DNA of 64,000 bases from Streptomyces ambofaciens ATCC 23877 (GTDB taxonomy: Bacteria > Actinomycetota > Actinomycetes > Streptomycetales > Streptomycetaceae), in assembly GCF_001267885.1 (NCBI RefSeq), contig NZ_CP012382.1, forward strand, positions 3,087,001 through 3,151,000. Reading direction: 5' to 3'. A program made the position numbers and the translations under genes. Within the stretch, counting starts at the first letter, position 1. Each line of letters begins with the position of its first letter. The notes beneath the pieces were generated by a model that was not told where the DNA came from, ran no database searches, and saw nothing but the letters and a program-made list of their open reading frames with translations. Below are positions 1 through 8,883 of this stretch, one piece after another.

Positions 1-275
1 GGGTTCGGCCGCGGTCGCTTCGTCTTGCGGCGGCGGTTGGCCCTGGTGCGCTCCGCGGGGTCGGCGGGCCAGAAAAGGCCGTTGTCGCCAGCGGCCAGCC
101 GCCCGTAGACGCCCAGCCTGATGCCCGCCTCGGCCTCGACGAGGAGGTGCACCAGGTCGTGCGGGAGGTACGGGTGACCGCCGGGGCCGTTGCGCGGGGC
201 GAGCGCGGGGCCGGTCTCGCGGTGGACGGCGATGTCGTAACTCGTGCCGGGGCCCTTGGTGAAGACGACGTGCAT
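1..275 (-). CDS. Conserved actinobacterial hypothetical protein (partial, 3' end outside window)
   Basis: The reverse strand is open from an ATG at 275 to the left edge. The reading begins MHVVFTKGPGTSYDIAVHRE, followed by a stretch rich in Gly, Pro and His and then a segment ending PHDLVHLLVEAEAGIRLGVY. It resembles a conserved Streptomyces protein of unknown function in which an N-terminal MHVVFTKGPGT block and a later LxHxLVEAEAGI block recur; that match is from memory. An in-frame GTG lies 9 bases upstream and no strong ribosome binding site decides between the two starts. The C-terminus begins a Lys/Arg-rich tail (RRRKTKRP) before leaving the window. No function can be assigned. Confidence 0.7.
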   Translation of the reverse strand, partial: MHVVFTKGPGTSYDIAVHRETGPALAPRNGPGGHPYLPHDLVHLLVEAEAGIRLGVYGRLAAGDNGLFWPADPAERTRANRRRKTKRPRPN

Positions 276-409
276 GCCCGGCACGGTAGAGGGCGCCGTC
301 CGCCGGGCGCACCCGCTTTTCCGGGGCGCCCGGCGCCGGTGCGGCTTCGTCCGCCGCACCGAGCGCGCGTCGGGTCAGCGGGCGGCCTGGCGGCCGGGCG
401 CGGTCGGCC

Positions 410-1228
410 TCACGGCTTGCGCCCCACCCCGCAGTACGCGTCGACGGCGGGCGCGCTCGGGGTGTCCGCCTCCGGGCGCCACTCCGTGACCCGGACGACG
501 CCGGGGGCGAGCAGGTCCAGGCCCTCGAAGAAGCCGGCGATCTCCTCGACGCTGCGGACGTGGTAGGGCGTCGCTCCGCTGGCGTTGTAGGCGTTGGAGG
601 CGGCGATCATGCCCTCGCTCGTCGCGGTGCTGTCGCTGATGACCAGGTGGCTGCCCGAGGGGAGGCCCGCCACCAGACGGCGGACCAGGTCGCGTGCCTG
701 GTCGTGTTCGGCGACGTGGCCGAGGGTGTTGAGGATGATCAGGGCGATCGGCCGGGAGAAGTCGAGGGTCCCGGCGGCGGCCTCCAGGACGGCGTCGGGG
801 TCGTAGAGGTCGGCGTCCAGGTAGGCGGTCCTGCCCTCGGGGGTGCTGGTGAGCAGCGCGCCCGCGTGGGCCAGCACGATCGGGTCGTTGTCCACGTAGA
901 CGATCCGGGCGTCGGGGGCCACGCGCTGGGCCACCTCGTGGGTGTTGTCGGCGGTGGGCAGGCCGGTGCCGACGTCCAGGAACTGGCGGATGCCGTGCTC
1001 CGCGACCAGGTGCCGGACGGCGCGGCCCAGGAAGAGCCGGCTGGTGAGGGCCACGTCGACGAGCCCGGGGAAGATCTCCTTGATCTGCTCTCCGATCTCG
1101 CGGTCGACCTCGTAGTTGTCCTTGCCGCCGACGAAGTAGTTCCAGAAGCGGGCCGAGTGCGGGGTGGTGGTGTCGATCCGGGCCCGTATCTCCGCGGTGG
1201 CCGCGAGCTCGGAGTTCGTGTCCGACAC
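410..1228 (-). CDS. SAM-dependent methyltransferase, DUF574/SAV2177 family (Methyltransf_19)
   Basis: This 272-residue protein has the full length and layout of the Streptomyces DUF574 (Methyltransf_19) family. N-terminal hallmarks are TPHSARFWNYFVGGKDNYEV near residues 21-40. The S-adenosylmethionine-binding motif I is FLDVGTGLPT near residues 81-90, and the acidic residue after beta-2 lies in VYVDNDPIV. The segment IALIILNTLGHV matches the family core. These proteins occur in many paralogous copies per Streptomyces genome and often sit near DNA-binding regulators. The substrate is not known for this one. The gene stands alone, with non-coding sequence on both sides. Confidence 0.88.
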   Translation of the reverse strand: MSDTNSELAATAEIRARIDTTTPHSARFWNYFVGGKDNYEVDREIGEQIKEIFPGLVDVALTSRLFLGRAVRHLVAEHGIRQFLDVGTGLPTADNTHEVAQRVAPDARIVYVDNDPIVLAHAGALLTSTPEGRTAYLDADLYDPDAVLEAAAGTLDFSRPIALIILNTLGHVAEHDQARDLVRRLVAGLPSGSHLVISDSTATSEGMIAASNAYNASGATPYHVRSVEEIAGFFEGLDLLAPGVVRVTEWRPEADTPSAPAVDAYCGVGRKP

Positions 1229-1402
1229 GGCAGGGTCTCCTCGGGGTCGATGTCGGTGATCCGGACACCAACCTAGCGCCGGCGGGGCCGGGGTGGTGCG
1301 GGAAGGGTGGCTTCGACGCCGGTGCGGGCGGGGGGAGTTGGGGATCCGGCCGACGGCTCGCTCCCGCGCCGGGGAAGCCGTCGACCGGTGCGTCGTGGGG
1401 CG

Positions 1403-1876
1403 TCAGCCGAACATGCCCGGCTGGTAGTCGCCCGCGGGCTGCCGGGTGATGGCGTTCACGCGGTTGTACACGTTGATGAGGGCGATCAGCCCGACCAGCG
1501 CCGCGAGCTGGTCCTCGTCGTAGTGCTCGGCCGCGTTCGCCCAGGCCTCATCGGTGACGCCGCCCGCGCCGTCGGCGAGGCGGGTGCCCTGCTCGGTCAG
1601 TTCCAGGGCGGCGCGCTCGGCGTCGGTGAAGACCTTCGCCTCCCGCCAGGCCGCGATCAGGTTGAGGCGTACCGCGGTCTCCCCCGCCTCCGCGGCGTCC
1701 TTGGTGTGCATGTCGAGGCAGAGGCCGCAGCCGTTGATCTGGCTGGCGCGGATCTTCACCAGCTCCTGGGTCGCGGCCGGCAGCGTCGAGTCGGTCAGGA
1801 TCTTGCCGGCCGAGTTGATGTGGCGCATGACCTTGCCCGCGATCGGGTTGGCGAAGATGTCGAGACGAGCGTCCAT
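1403..1876 (-). CDS. Carboxymuconolactone decarboxylase family (AhpD-like) protein
   Basis: This 157-residue protein carries the AhpD/CMD core: the motif INGCGLCLDMHTKDA near residues 50-64 has the CxxC pair and downstream His that form the proton-relay and disulfide centre in alkylhydroperoxidase D-like proteins. It is probably a cytosolic thiol-dependent peroxidase or a related activity; the substrate is not evident. The ATG at 1876 was chosen because the homologous core begins directly after it, with GGAACGA upstream as a weak ribosome binding site. Longer readings through upstream sequence are arginine/proline-rich noise. It may be co-transcribed with the alpha/beta hydrolase gene whose end lies 170 bp upstream. 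Confidence 0.85.
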   Translation of the reverse strand: MDARLDIFANPIAGKVMRHINSAGKILTDSTLPAATQELVKIRASQINGCGLCLDMHTKDAAEAGETAVRLNLIAAWREAKVFTDAERAALELTEQGTRLADGAGGVTDEAWANAAEHYDEDQLAALVGLIALINVYNRVNAITRQPAGDYQPGMFG

Positions 1877-2046
1877 GGTGAGTTCGTTCCTTCGGCGTGG
1901 GCGGCGTGACCGGCGTGGTCGGCGTGCGCTGCGTACGCGTGCGCTGTGTGCCGGGCCGTCAGGCCATCGCCGCGCGGGGGGCGTACACGGTGACAACGAG
2001 ACACGGGCGCGGACGTGACAGGGCGGGCGGAGGCCGCCGCCGTGTC

Positions 2047-2928
2047 TCAGCCGTTCGGCGTGGGGCGTGCCAGCAGCCGGGTGAGTGCCGTCGTGACCTC
2101 GGCCGGGCGTTCGTCCATCACCCAGTGGCCGGCTTCCTCCAGCATCGTCAGTTCGGCCCCGGGTACCGCCTCGGCCAGCTCCGTCGCGATCGACGGGCTG
2201 AGGTACGGGTCCGCGCGGCCCCAGACGACCGCCGTGGGGCAGGGGACGGCGGCCAGGCGCCGGCGCAGTTCGGGGCGGGGCGGGGTGCGGTAGTCGGCGA
2301 AGTAGTGCAGCAGCCAGCGCCGGCCCTCCCGCGTGTCCATCCAGTCGACGTAACCGGACAGGACGCCGGGATCGAGGTGGCCCGCGCGGACCAGCGGCGC
2401 GAAGGTACGGCGGTGGAGGGCGGCGTAGGGCACGCGCAGGGCCGCCGACCGGAGTACGGGCGTGCGCGCGGCGACGCCGAGCAGGCTGAAGACGGCGTAC
2501 CAGCGGGGGGTGAAGGTGGAGTGGGCGCGGCTGTTGAGCACGGCCAGCCGGCGTACGCGCCCCGGGTGGGTCTCGGCGAAGCCCAGGGCGAGGAAGCCGC
2601 CGTAGTCGTGGCCGACCAGGTTCACCGACTCCAGCTCCAGGGCGTCCACCAACCGGCCGAGCCGGGCGACCTCGGTGTCGTAGTCGAAGGACAGGTGCAG
2701 GGGGCGGTCGGAACCGCCCCAGCCGAGGAGGTCCGGGGTGATGACCCGGTGGGTGCGGGACAGGGGCCGCACCTGGTGGCGCCAGCACTGGTGGTCGGCG
2801 GGGTAGCCGTGCAGGAGGAGCACCGGTTCGGCGTCGGGCGGGCCGTACTCCCGGCAGGCCACTCGGGCGCCGTCCACCATGACCGTACGGGCACGGGTAC
2901 GGTCCGTGCCCGGGCTCTGCGTGCTCAT
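2047..2928 (-). CDS. Alpha/beta-fold hydrolase
   Basis: The 293-residue reading from the ATG at 2928 begins MSTQSPGTDRTRARTVMVDG. It shows the alpha/beta hydrolase order: oxyanion-hole segment LLLHGYPADHQCW near residues 36-48, then LVGHDYGGF where the usual nucleophile position G-x-S/D-x-G is Asp, then a late acidic residue (WGRADPYLSP) and the catalytic His in EEAGHWVMDE. The Asp nucleophile (GHDYGG) is typical of the epoxide hydrolase and haloalkane dehalogenase branch, so an epoxide hydrolase-like role is plausible. GAGGGAG lies about 10 bases upstream of the chosen start; a longer reading to 3063 adds non-homologous residues. Confidence 0.87.
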   Translation of the reverse strand: MSTQSPGTDRTRARTVMVDGARVACREYGPPDAEPVLLLHGYPADHQCWRHQVRPLSRTHRVITPDLLGWGGSDRPLHLSFDYDTEVARLGRLVDALELESVNLVGHDYGGFLALGFAETHPGRVRRLAVLNSRAHSTFTPRWYAVFSLLGVAARTPVLRSAALRVPYAALHRRTFAPLVRAGHLDPGVLSGYVDWMDTREGRRWLLHYFADYRTPPRPELRRRLAAVPCPTAVVWGRADPYLSPSIATELAEAVPGAELTMLEEAGHWVMDERPAEVTTALTRLLARPTPNG

Positions 2929-3171
2929 CGGCCCACTGCTCCCTCGTTCCGTCCGTCGTCGGCTCCGGCCTGGTCCGGCCGGCCGGCCGTGGTCAGCCTC
3001 AACTCGGCGGGTACCCCGGAAGTGACGCGGACAGGGCCCGGCGTTCGGCCGTTGGAGCGACAAAAGCCGCCGAACAGGGGCGGATAGGCGCTCACCACGG
3101 CGCGTGCGCCGCGTCCGCTCCCCCGGCGCGTGCGCCGCCCCCGCCGCGGATTAGCCTCGGCTCCAGTACTC

Positions 3172-3246
3172 GGCACGGCAGGAGTCGGTACGGCAGGAGT
3201 CGGTACAGCAGGAGCCGGCACAGCAGGAGCCGGCACAGCAGGAGCA
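3172..3246 (+). repeat. Five tandem 15-bp units with Shine-Dalgarno-like cores
   Basis: Five consecutive 15-bp units of the form GGYACRGCAGGAGYC run head to tail and end 10 bases before the ATG at 3257. Every unit contains AGGAG, so the leader of the small membrane-protein gene carries a ladder of ribosome-binding-site-like sequences; the last GGAG at 3247-3250 is the one at working distance. Confidence 0.85.
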
Positions 3247-3256
3247 GGAGGCAGAC

Positions 3257-3559
3257 ATGGCGAAGGTCCCCAGCGCGGTGGTCGCCGCGAGTGGTCTCGT
3301 CGGCGGGTACGGCGTGGCCCGCTGGACGAAGAAGCGGCAGCTCGGCGGGGCCGTGCTCGCCGTCGCCGGAGCGGCCGCGGCGCAGCAGTGGCGGGAGCGG
3401 GCCGGCGGGCGGGCGGCCGGGGCGCTGACGGCCGCGTACGTGGCCGGTTTCGCCGGGTCCCACCCGCTGGCCAAGAAGGTGGGCGCGTGGCCCGCCGTCC
3501 TCGGGGTGGCCGGTGCCGTGGCACTGGCCTCGTGGGCGGTCGCCGACCGGCGGGGCTGA
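3257..3559 (+). CDS. Small hydrophobic membrane-associated protein
   Basis: This 100-residue protein begins MAKVPSAVVAASGLVGGYGV. It is Ala/Gly/Val-rich, with three weakly hydrophobic segments (about residues 5-20, 30-44 and 78-95) separated by basic residues (RWTKKRQ, HPLAKKVG), which suggests a small membrane protein. GGAG at 3247-3250 is suitably spaced for the ATG. It stands alone on the plus strand between two minus-strand genes. No family is recognised with certainty, and no function is offered. Confidence 0.72.
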   Translation: MAKVPSAVVAASGLVGGYGVARWTKKRQLGGAVLAVAGAAAAQQWRERAGGRAAGALTAAYVAGFAGSHPLAKKVGAWPAVLGVAGAVALASWAVADRRG

Positions 3560-3572
3560 GTACGGGAAGCCC

Positions 3573-3938
3573 TCACGGCTGTGGCAGGTGCGTGAGTACG
3601 TTCACCACCCGCCCGCCGGGGTCGCGGACGAAGAAGCGCCGTACGCCCCACTCCTCGTCCCGCGGCTCCCGTACGATCTCCGCGCCCGCGGCGAGCACCC
3701 GGGCGTACACCGCGTCGACGTCCTCGACCTCCACGCTCAGGTCGGGGACGACGGGGGCGGTCCGCTCCTCGGTGAAGAAGCTGATCTGGGCGGTGGGGTT
3801 GGCCGGGGAGGCCAGGGTCGTCACCCAGCCCATGTTCATGACCTCCTCGAAGCCGAGCAGGCCGTAGAAGTCGCGGCTGGTCGTCAGTTGGTCCTCGGAC
3901 GCGACCTGGTGGTTGGGGACGATGCGGCGGATGGTCAT
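3573..3938 (-). CDS. VOC family protein (glyoxalase/bleomycin-resistance fold)
   Basis: This 121-residue protein has the length and layout of single-chain vicinal-oxygen-chelate proteins. An N-terminal beta-alpha unit around FYGLLGFEEV is followed by a second module ending WGVRRFFVRDPGGRVVNVL, where RDPGGxxxN is the common C-terminal VOC signature. GAGGAG stands 7-8 bases before the ATG at 3938. Members of this fold include glyoxalases, dioxygenases and drug-binding resistance proteins, and the sequence does not choose among them. The gene ends just beyond the convergent small membrane-protein gene, and a block of short tandem repeats lies in its upstream region. Confidence 0.85.
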   Translation of the reverse strand: MTIRRIVPNHQVASEDQLTTSRDFYGLLGFEEVMNMGWVTTLASPANPTAQISFFTEERTAPVVPDLSVEVEDVDAVYARVLAAGAEIVREPRDEEWGVRRFFVRDPGGRVVNVLTHLPQP

Positions 3939-3975
3939 CGGGCGGCTCCTCGCGGTCGGTCGGCTCCTCACGGCC

Positions 3976-4098
3976 CGTGGACCTGTGGGTCCGTGGACCT
4001 GTGGGCCCGTGGGTCCGTGGACTCGTGGGCCCGTGGACTCGTGGGCCCGTGGACTCGTGGGCCCGTGGACCCGTGGACCCGTGGACCCGTGGGCCGGT
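3976..4098. repeat. Degenerate 9/18-bp tandem repeat block
   Basis: About 120 bp consist of near-copies of CGTGGACYCGTGGGYC. Three perfect copies of CCGTGGACTCGTGGGC lie in the centre, with drifting half-units on both sides. It fills most of the intergenic space between the VOC gene (start 3938) and the end of the MFS gene (4193). There is no unique spacer between units, so it is a simple direct repeat, not a CRISPR array. Confidence 0.85.
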
Positions 4099-4192
4099 GC
4101 GCCCGACGGCCCAGGGGGTGGTGCGCAGGCCGCCGGCGGCGGTGCCCAGGCCGTGGGCGGGCACCGGGGCACCACGGCCGGCGGTCCCGACG

Positions 4193-5713
4193 CTACGCCT
4201 TCGCCGTCCCGGACCCCGGCGCCCCCGCCGAGCCCCCCGAGTCCGCCGCCACCGACGACAGCGGCGCCGCGATGTCCTCCAGCGAGCGCCGTTCCGCCTT
4301 CACCGCCAGGAACGCCGCCACCAGGCCGGCCGCGCACATCAGCCCGGCGCCGATCTGGAAGGCCAGGACCGTGTCGGAGACCACCCCGGACTCGGTGAGG
4401 TCGGCGAAGAGCAGCGGGCCGCTGATGCCGCCGGCGGCGGTGCCGAGCGCGTAGAAGAAGGCGATGGCCATCGCCCGGGTCTCCATCGGGAAGATCTCGG
4501 AGACCGTCAGGTAGGCGCTGGAGGCGCCCGCCGACGCGAAGAACAGCACCACGCACCAGCAGGCCGTCATCGTCGTCGCCGTGAGCGATCCGCGGTCGAA
4601 GAGGTACGCCGTGCCGAAGAGCAGGATGCCGGAGAGCAGGTACGTGCTCGAGATCATGATGCGGCGGCCGACGGTGTCGAAGAGGTGGCCGAGGAGCAGC
4701 GGGCCCATGAAGTTGCCCGCGGCGATGACGGCGAAGTAGTAGCCCGTGCTGCCGGTCGGCACGTCGAAGAAGGTGATGAGGATGGTGCCGAAGCCGAAGG
4801 TGATGGCGTTGTAGAGGAAGGCCTGGCCGATGAAGAGGGAGAGCCCGAGGACCGCGCGGCGCGGGTAGCGGCCGAAGACGGTCTTGGCGATGAGGCCGAA
4901 GCCGATGCTCTTGCGCTGGTGGATGGTGATCTCACCGGCCGGCGGCGGCAGCTTCTCGCCCTTCTCCTCCTCGACCTCCCGCTCGACGGCGGAGACGAGG
5001 GCGTCGGCCTTCTCCCCCTGGCCGTGGATGAACTGCCAGCGGGGACTCTCCGGTACGTGCCGGCGGACCAGGAGGATGACCAGGCCGAGGACCACGCCCA
5101 GGGCGAAGCTGAGCCGCCAGCCGAGGTCCTTGGGGAAGATGTCGGTGTCCAGCATCACGATGGACAGCAGGGAGCCGCCGATCGCGCCGAGCCAGTAGCT
5201 GCCGTTGATGATGAGGTCGACCCGGCCGCGGTACTTGGACGGGATCAGCTCGTCGATCGCGGAGTTGATCGCCGCGTACTCACCGCCGATGCCGAAGCCG
5301 GTGAGGAAGCGGAAGAGGAAGAACCACCAGGACTCGAAGGACAGGGCCGTCAGCGCGGTCGCCGCCAGATACACGACCAGGGTCGTGATGAACAGCTTCT
5401 TGCGGCCGTAGCGGTCCGTCAGCCAGCCGAAGAACAGGGCCCCGCAGCACGCGCCCGCCACGTACAGGGCGGCGGCGAGGCCGGTGATCTGGGCGGAGCT
5501 GATGTCCAGTCCGCTGCCGTCCTCGGCGATGCGCCCGGCGACGTTGCCGACGATCGTGACTTCCAGGCCGTCCAGGATCCAGACGGTGCCCAGACCGATC
5601 ACGATCATCCAGTGCCACCGTGACCAGGGCAGCCGGTCCAGGCGGGCGGGGACGGCCGTGGTGACCGTACCGGTCGGGGCGGGCACCGAGGCCGACGACG
5701 ATTCTGCTGTCAT
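4193..5713 (-). CDS. MFS transporter, sugar-porter/metabolite:H+ symporter type
   Basis: This 506-residue protein has about twelve hydrophobic segments. The major-facilitator signature between helices 2 and 3 is visible as GWLTDRYGRKKLF near residues 99-111, and the repeat of it in the second half is GHLFDTVGRRIM. PESPRW after helix 6 is typical of the sugar-porter branch. The central cytoplasmic loop (around residues 230-275) is long and charged. It should act in the cytoplasmic membrane as a proton-coupled symporter for a sugar or organic acid; the substrate is not determinable. The ATG at 5713 gives a typical hydrophilic N-terminus of about 35 residues before helix 1. Confidence 0.9.
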   Translation of the reverse strand: MTAESSSASVPAPTGTVTTAVPARLDRLPWSRWHWMIVIGLGTVWILDGLEVTIVGNVAGRIAEDGSGLDISSAQITGLAAALYVAGACCGALFFGWLTDRYGRKKLFITTLVVYLAATALTALSFESWWFFLFRFLTGFGIGGEYAAINSAIDELIPSKYRGRVDLIINGSYWLGAIGGSLLSIVMLDTDIFPKDLGWRLSFALGVVLGLVILLVRRHVPESPRWQFIHGQGEKADALVSAVEREVEEEKGEKLPPPAGEITIHQRKSIGFGLIAKTVFGRYPRRAVLGLSLFIGQAFLYNAITFGFGTILITFFDVPTGSTGYYFAVIAAGNFMGPLLLGHLFDTVGRRIMISSTYLLSGILLFGTAYLFDRGSLTATTMTACWCVVLFFASAGASSAYLTVSEIFPMETRAMAIAFFYALGTAAGGISGPLLFADLTESGVVSDTVLAFQIGAGLMCAAGLVAAFLAVKAERRSLEDIAAPLSSVAADSGGSAGAPGSGTAKA

Positions 5714-5812
5714 GGCTCCCTCTCCGTCGGGCGAACGCCTCCCTTGTGCCCTGCACCGGGAGGAACACGCCCGCCGCGCCGGGAGGCCGCGGGGCCGCCC
5801 GCAGCGGCGGCC

Positions 5813-7282
5813 CTACGCCCCCAGGATGCGGGAGACCGTGTAGATCAGCAGCCCGGCGAGCGAGCCGACGACCGTGCCGTTGATACGGATGAACTGGAGG
5901 TCGCGGCCGATGTTCGCCTCGATCTTCTTCGTGGTGTGCTCGGCGTCCCAGCTCGCCACCGTGTCCGTGATCAGGGAGGTGATCTCGCGGCGGTAGGTGG
6001 TGACCACGTACACCGCGGCCCCCTCGACCCAGCCGTCGACCTTGCCCTGCACCTTGGGGTCGGAGGCCATCCGGGCGCCCAGTGACAGCAGCGACGCGCG
6101 GACCCGCAGGCGCAGTTCGCTGCGCTCGTCCTCCGCCGCGGAGACGATCATGGACCGTACGGCCGTCCAGGCGGACGCGATCAGGTCCTGGACCTCACCG
6201 CGCCCCAGCACCTCGGTCTTCAGCCGCTCCACGCGCGCGCGGGTGTCCGTGTCGGACTGGAGGTCGGAGGCGAAGTCGGCGAGGAAGCGGTCGAGGGCGC
6301 CGCGCGCCGGGTGGGCGGGCATGTCCCGCATCTCGGTGACGAAGCGCAGCAGTTCCTTGTAGACGCGCTCGCCGACCCGCTTGTCCACGAACCGGGGGGT
6401 CCATCCGGGTGCCCCGCCCTGTACGGCGTCCATCACGGAGTCGCCGTGCAGGACCAGCCAGTCGTGCGCGCGGGAGACGATCAGGTCGACGGCGCGCTTG
6501 TGGCCGCCGTCGGTGACGATCCGGTCCAGCAGCTTGCCGATGCCGGGGGCGATCTCCTGCGCGTCGGCCCGGCGGGTGATCGCCTCCCCCACGACCGCCT
6601 GCACGTCGGAGTCGCGCAGCACGGTCAGGGCGCCGCGCAGGGCGGCGGACAGCTCGGCCGTCACCCGGTCGGCGTGTTCCGGCACGGCGAGCCAGGCGCC
6701 GAGCCGGCTGCCGATGCCGACGGCGCGCAGCCGCTGCCGTACGACGTCCTCGGAGAGGAAGTTCTCGCCGACGAACTCGCCCAGCGAGACTCCGAGCTGG
6801 TCCTTCTTCTTCGGGATGATCGCGGTGTGCGGGATGGGGAGGCCGAGCGGGTGGCGGAAGAGGGCGGTGACCGCGAACCAGTCGGCGAGCGCGCCGACCA
6901 TGCCGGCCTCGGCGGCGGCGGCGACATAGCCCGCCCAGGCGCCCGCGCCGCGGTGGGCGGCCCACTCGGCCAGGACGTAGACCACGGCGACGAACAGCAG
7001 CAGGCCGGTGGCGGTGAGCTTCATGCGGCGCACGCCGCGCCGCTTCTCCTCGTCGGCCGGGCTGAAGGACGTCATCGCGCGGTCGCGGAAGGCGCCGGGG
7101 GCACCGGCCGCGACGGACGGTCGCGCGCCCGCCCCGGCGGGCCCGCCGAGGTCACCGGTACCACCGGCACGGTCGGTACGGCCGGTACGGGTCGTACCGC
7201 CGGCCCCACCGGGGCCGCCGGAACCACCGGAGCCGCCGGAGCCGCCGGAGCCGTCCGGACGTTCCGCTTCACTGCTCTGCAT
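5813..7282 (-). CDS. DUF445 family membrane protein
   Basis: This protein of about 489 residues has the layout of DUF445: a Gly/Pro/Arg-rich N-terminal tail, one transmembrane segment near LTATGLLLFVAVVYVLAEWA, a second hydrophobic segment with ADWFAVTALFRHPLGLPIPHT, which is the family hallmark, a long soluble helical body, and a C-terminal hydrophobic segment (VVGSLAGLLIYTVSRIL). Function in the family is unknown. The N-terminal tail contains GGSGGSGG and GGTTRTGRTDR low-complexity runs. The start could be the ATG at 7282 or the GTG at 7291; GGAG lies only three bases before the ATG, so this is unresolved. Confidence 0.88.
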   Translation of the reverse strand: MQSSEAERPDGSGGSGGSGGSGGPGGAGGTTRTGRTDRAGGTGDLGGPAGAGARPSVAAGAPGAFRDRAMTSFSPADEEKRRGVRRMKLTATGLLLFVAVVYVLAEWAAHRGAGAWAGYVAAAAEAGMVGALADWFAVTALFRHPLGLPIPHTAIIPKKKDQLGVSLGEFVGENFLSEDVVRQRLRAVGIGSRLGAWLAVPEHADRVTAELSAALRGALTVLRDSDVQAVVGEAITRRADAQEIAPGIGKLLDRIVTDGGHKRAVDLIVSRAHDWLVLHGDSVMDAVQGGAPGWTPRFVDKRVGERVYKELLRFVTEMRDMPAHPARGALDRFLADFASDLQSDTDTRARVERLKTEVLGRGEVQDLIASAWTAVRSMIVSAAEDERSELRLRVRASLLSLGARMASDPKVQGKVDGWVEGAAVYVVTTYRREITSLITDTVASWDAEHTTKKIEANIGRDLQFIRINGTVVGSLAGLLIYTVSRILGA

Positions 7283-7479
7283 CCGCTCCACCGTTCGCTG
7301 TTACGTCCCGCACACATTGTCCCTTCCTGACCGACTCCCGGAACGGAACACAAGTTCCCGGCGTCTGTCCGGGAGGGGGAACGCCCGGGGGTCGTACGGC
7401 CTTTCCCCGGCCCATGACGCATCATGGGTTCATCGGACCGGAGCTTCGGGCTCCCCTCGCCCGAGGAGAACAGCACAGC

Positions 7480-8847
7480 ATGACCCGGGGTCGTGACGGA
7501 GGTACGGGGGCACCTCCCACCAAGCACCGTGCCCTGCTCGCGGCGATCGTCACCCTGATAGTGGCGATCTCCGCGGCCATATACGCCGGTGCGTCCGCCG
7601 ACGACGGCACCGGGGACCGCACACCACCGGTCGCCGGCGGCCGCTTCCCGCGGGGCGACGCCGCCCCCGCCTCCACCGGAAACTGGGTCGGAGCCTGGTC
7701 CGCCTCACCGGCGGCGGCCGAGCCGGGCACCGGGACGACCGGCATGGCCGGCCTCTCGGTGCGCAACGTCGTGCACACGAGCATCGGCGGTACGGGCGCG
7801 CGGATCACCCTGTCCAACCTGTACGGGCAGTCCCCGCTGACCATCACGCACGCCTCCGTCGCCCTGGCCGCCGGCCCCGACACCGCCGCCGCGCTCGCCG
7901 ACACCATGCGCCGGCTCACCTTCGCCGGCAGCCCCCGGGTCGTCATCCCGGCGGGCGGACAGGTGATGAGCGACATCGCCCGCATCGCCGTCCCGTACGG
8001 CGCGGACGTCCTGGTCACCACGTACTCCCCCGTGCCGTCCGGCCCGGTCACCTACCACCCGCGCGCGCAGCAGATCAGCTACCTCGCCGAGGGCGACCGC
8101 GCCTCGGACGTCACGGCCCTCGCCTACACCACCGAGACCCCGTACTGGCGCTACCTGACCGCGCTCGACGTACTGAGCCACGAGGCCGACGGCACCGTCG
8201 TCGCCTTCGGCGACTCGATCACCGACGGCCTCGGCTCCCGGACCAACGCGAACCACCGCTGGACCGACGTCCTCGCCGAGCGCCTGCACGACGCGGCCCG
8301 CAACGGGCGGGACACGCCCCGCTACAGCGTCGTCAACCAGGGGATCAGCGGCAACCGCATCCTGACCAGCAGGTCCGGCCGGCCCGCCGACAACCCCAGC
8401 GCGCTGAGCCGGTTCGAGCGGGACGTCCTGGGCCGCACCAACGCCAAGGTCGTCGTCATCCTCATCGGCGTCAACGACATCCTGCACAGCCCGGAACTCG
8501 CCGACCGCGACCGCGTCCTCGAAGGCCTGCGCACCCTGACCGGCCAGGCCCACGACCGGGGACTGAAGGTCGTCGGCGGGACGATCACGCCGTTCGGCGG
8601 GCACGGCGGTCACACGCCGGCCCGCGAGGCGATGCGGCAGGAGATCAACGAGGAGATCCGCTCGGGCCGCGTGTTCGACACGGTCGTCGACTTCGACAAG
8701 GCCCTGCGCGACCCCTACGACCCGCGCCGGCTGCGCTCCGAGTACGACAGCGGCGACCACCTGCACCCCAGCGACAAAGGGTACGCGCGCATGGGCCGGA
8801 CCCTGGACCTGGACGACCTGAAGGGCGCCGCGCCGGTCCAGCTGTGA
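7480..8847 (+). CDS. Exported SGNH/GDSL-type esterase
   Basis: This 455-residue protein begins with a basic stretch and one hydrophobic segment (LLAAIVTLIVAISAAIYAG, about residues 19-37), which is a signal anchor or uncleaved signal peptide. The SGNH blocks follow in order: FGDSITDG with the nucleophile Ser, a Gly in NQGISGNRI, the Asn of IGVNDI, and the DHLHPSDKGY block with the catalytic Asp and His. It should hydrolyse ester or acyl bonds outside the cell; the substrate is unknown. CGAGGAG about 10 bases before the ATG at 7480 supports this start over an in-frame ATG at 7414. Confidence 0.9.
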   Translation: MTRGRDGGTGAPPTKHRALLAAIVTLIVAISAAIYAGASADDGTGDRTPPVAGGRFPRGDAAPASTGNWVGAWSASPAAAEPGTGTTGMAGLSVRNVVHTSIGGTGARITLSNLYGQSPLTITHASVALAAGPDTAAALADTMRRLTFAGSPRVVIPAGGQVMSDIARIAVPYGADVLVTTYSPVPSGPVTYHPRAQQISYLAEGDRASDVTALAYTTETPYWRYLTALDVLSHEADGTVVAFGDSITDGLGSRTNANHRWTDVLAERLHDAARNGRDTPRYSVVNQGISGNRILTSRSGRPADNPSALSRFERDVLGRTNAKVVVILIGVNDILHSPELADRDRVLEGLRTLTGQAHDRGLKVVGGTITPFGGHGGHTPAREAMRQEINEEIRSGRVFDTVVDFDKALRDPYDPRRLRSEYDSGDHLHPSDKGYARMGRTLDLDDLKGAAPVQL

Positions 8848-8883
8848 CCGGGACGCCCCCGGCCGACGGGCGCGGCGCGCGGC

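Noticed and set aside
3976..4098. Possible CRISPR array
   Set aside because: Units are contiguous with no unique spacers and no cas genes are in the window.
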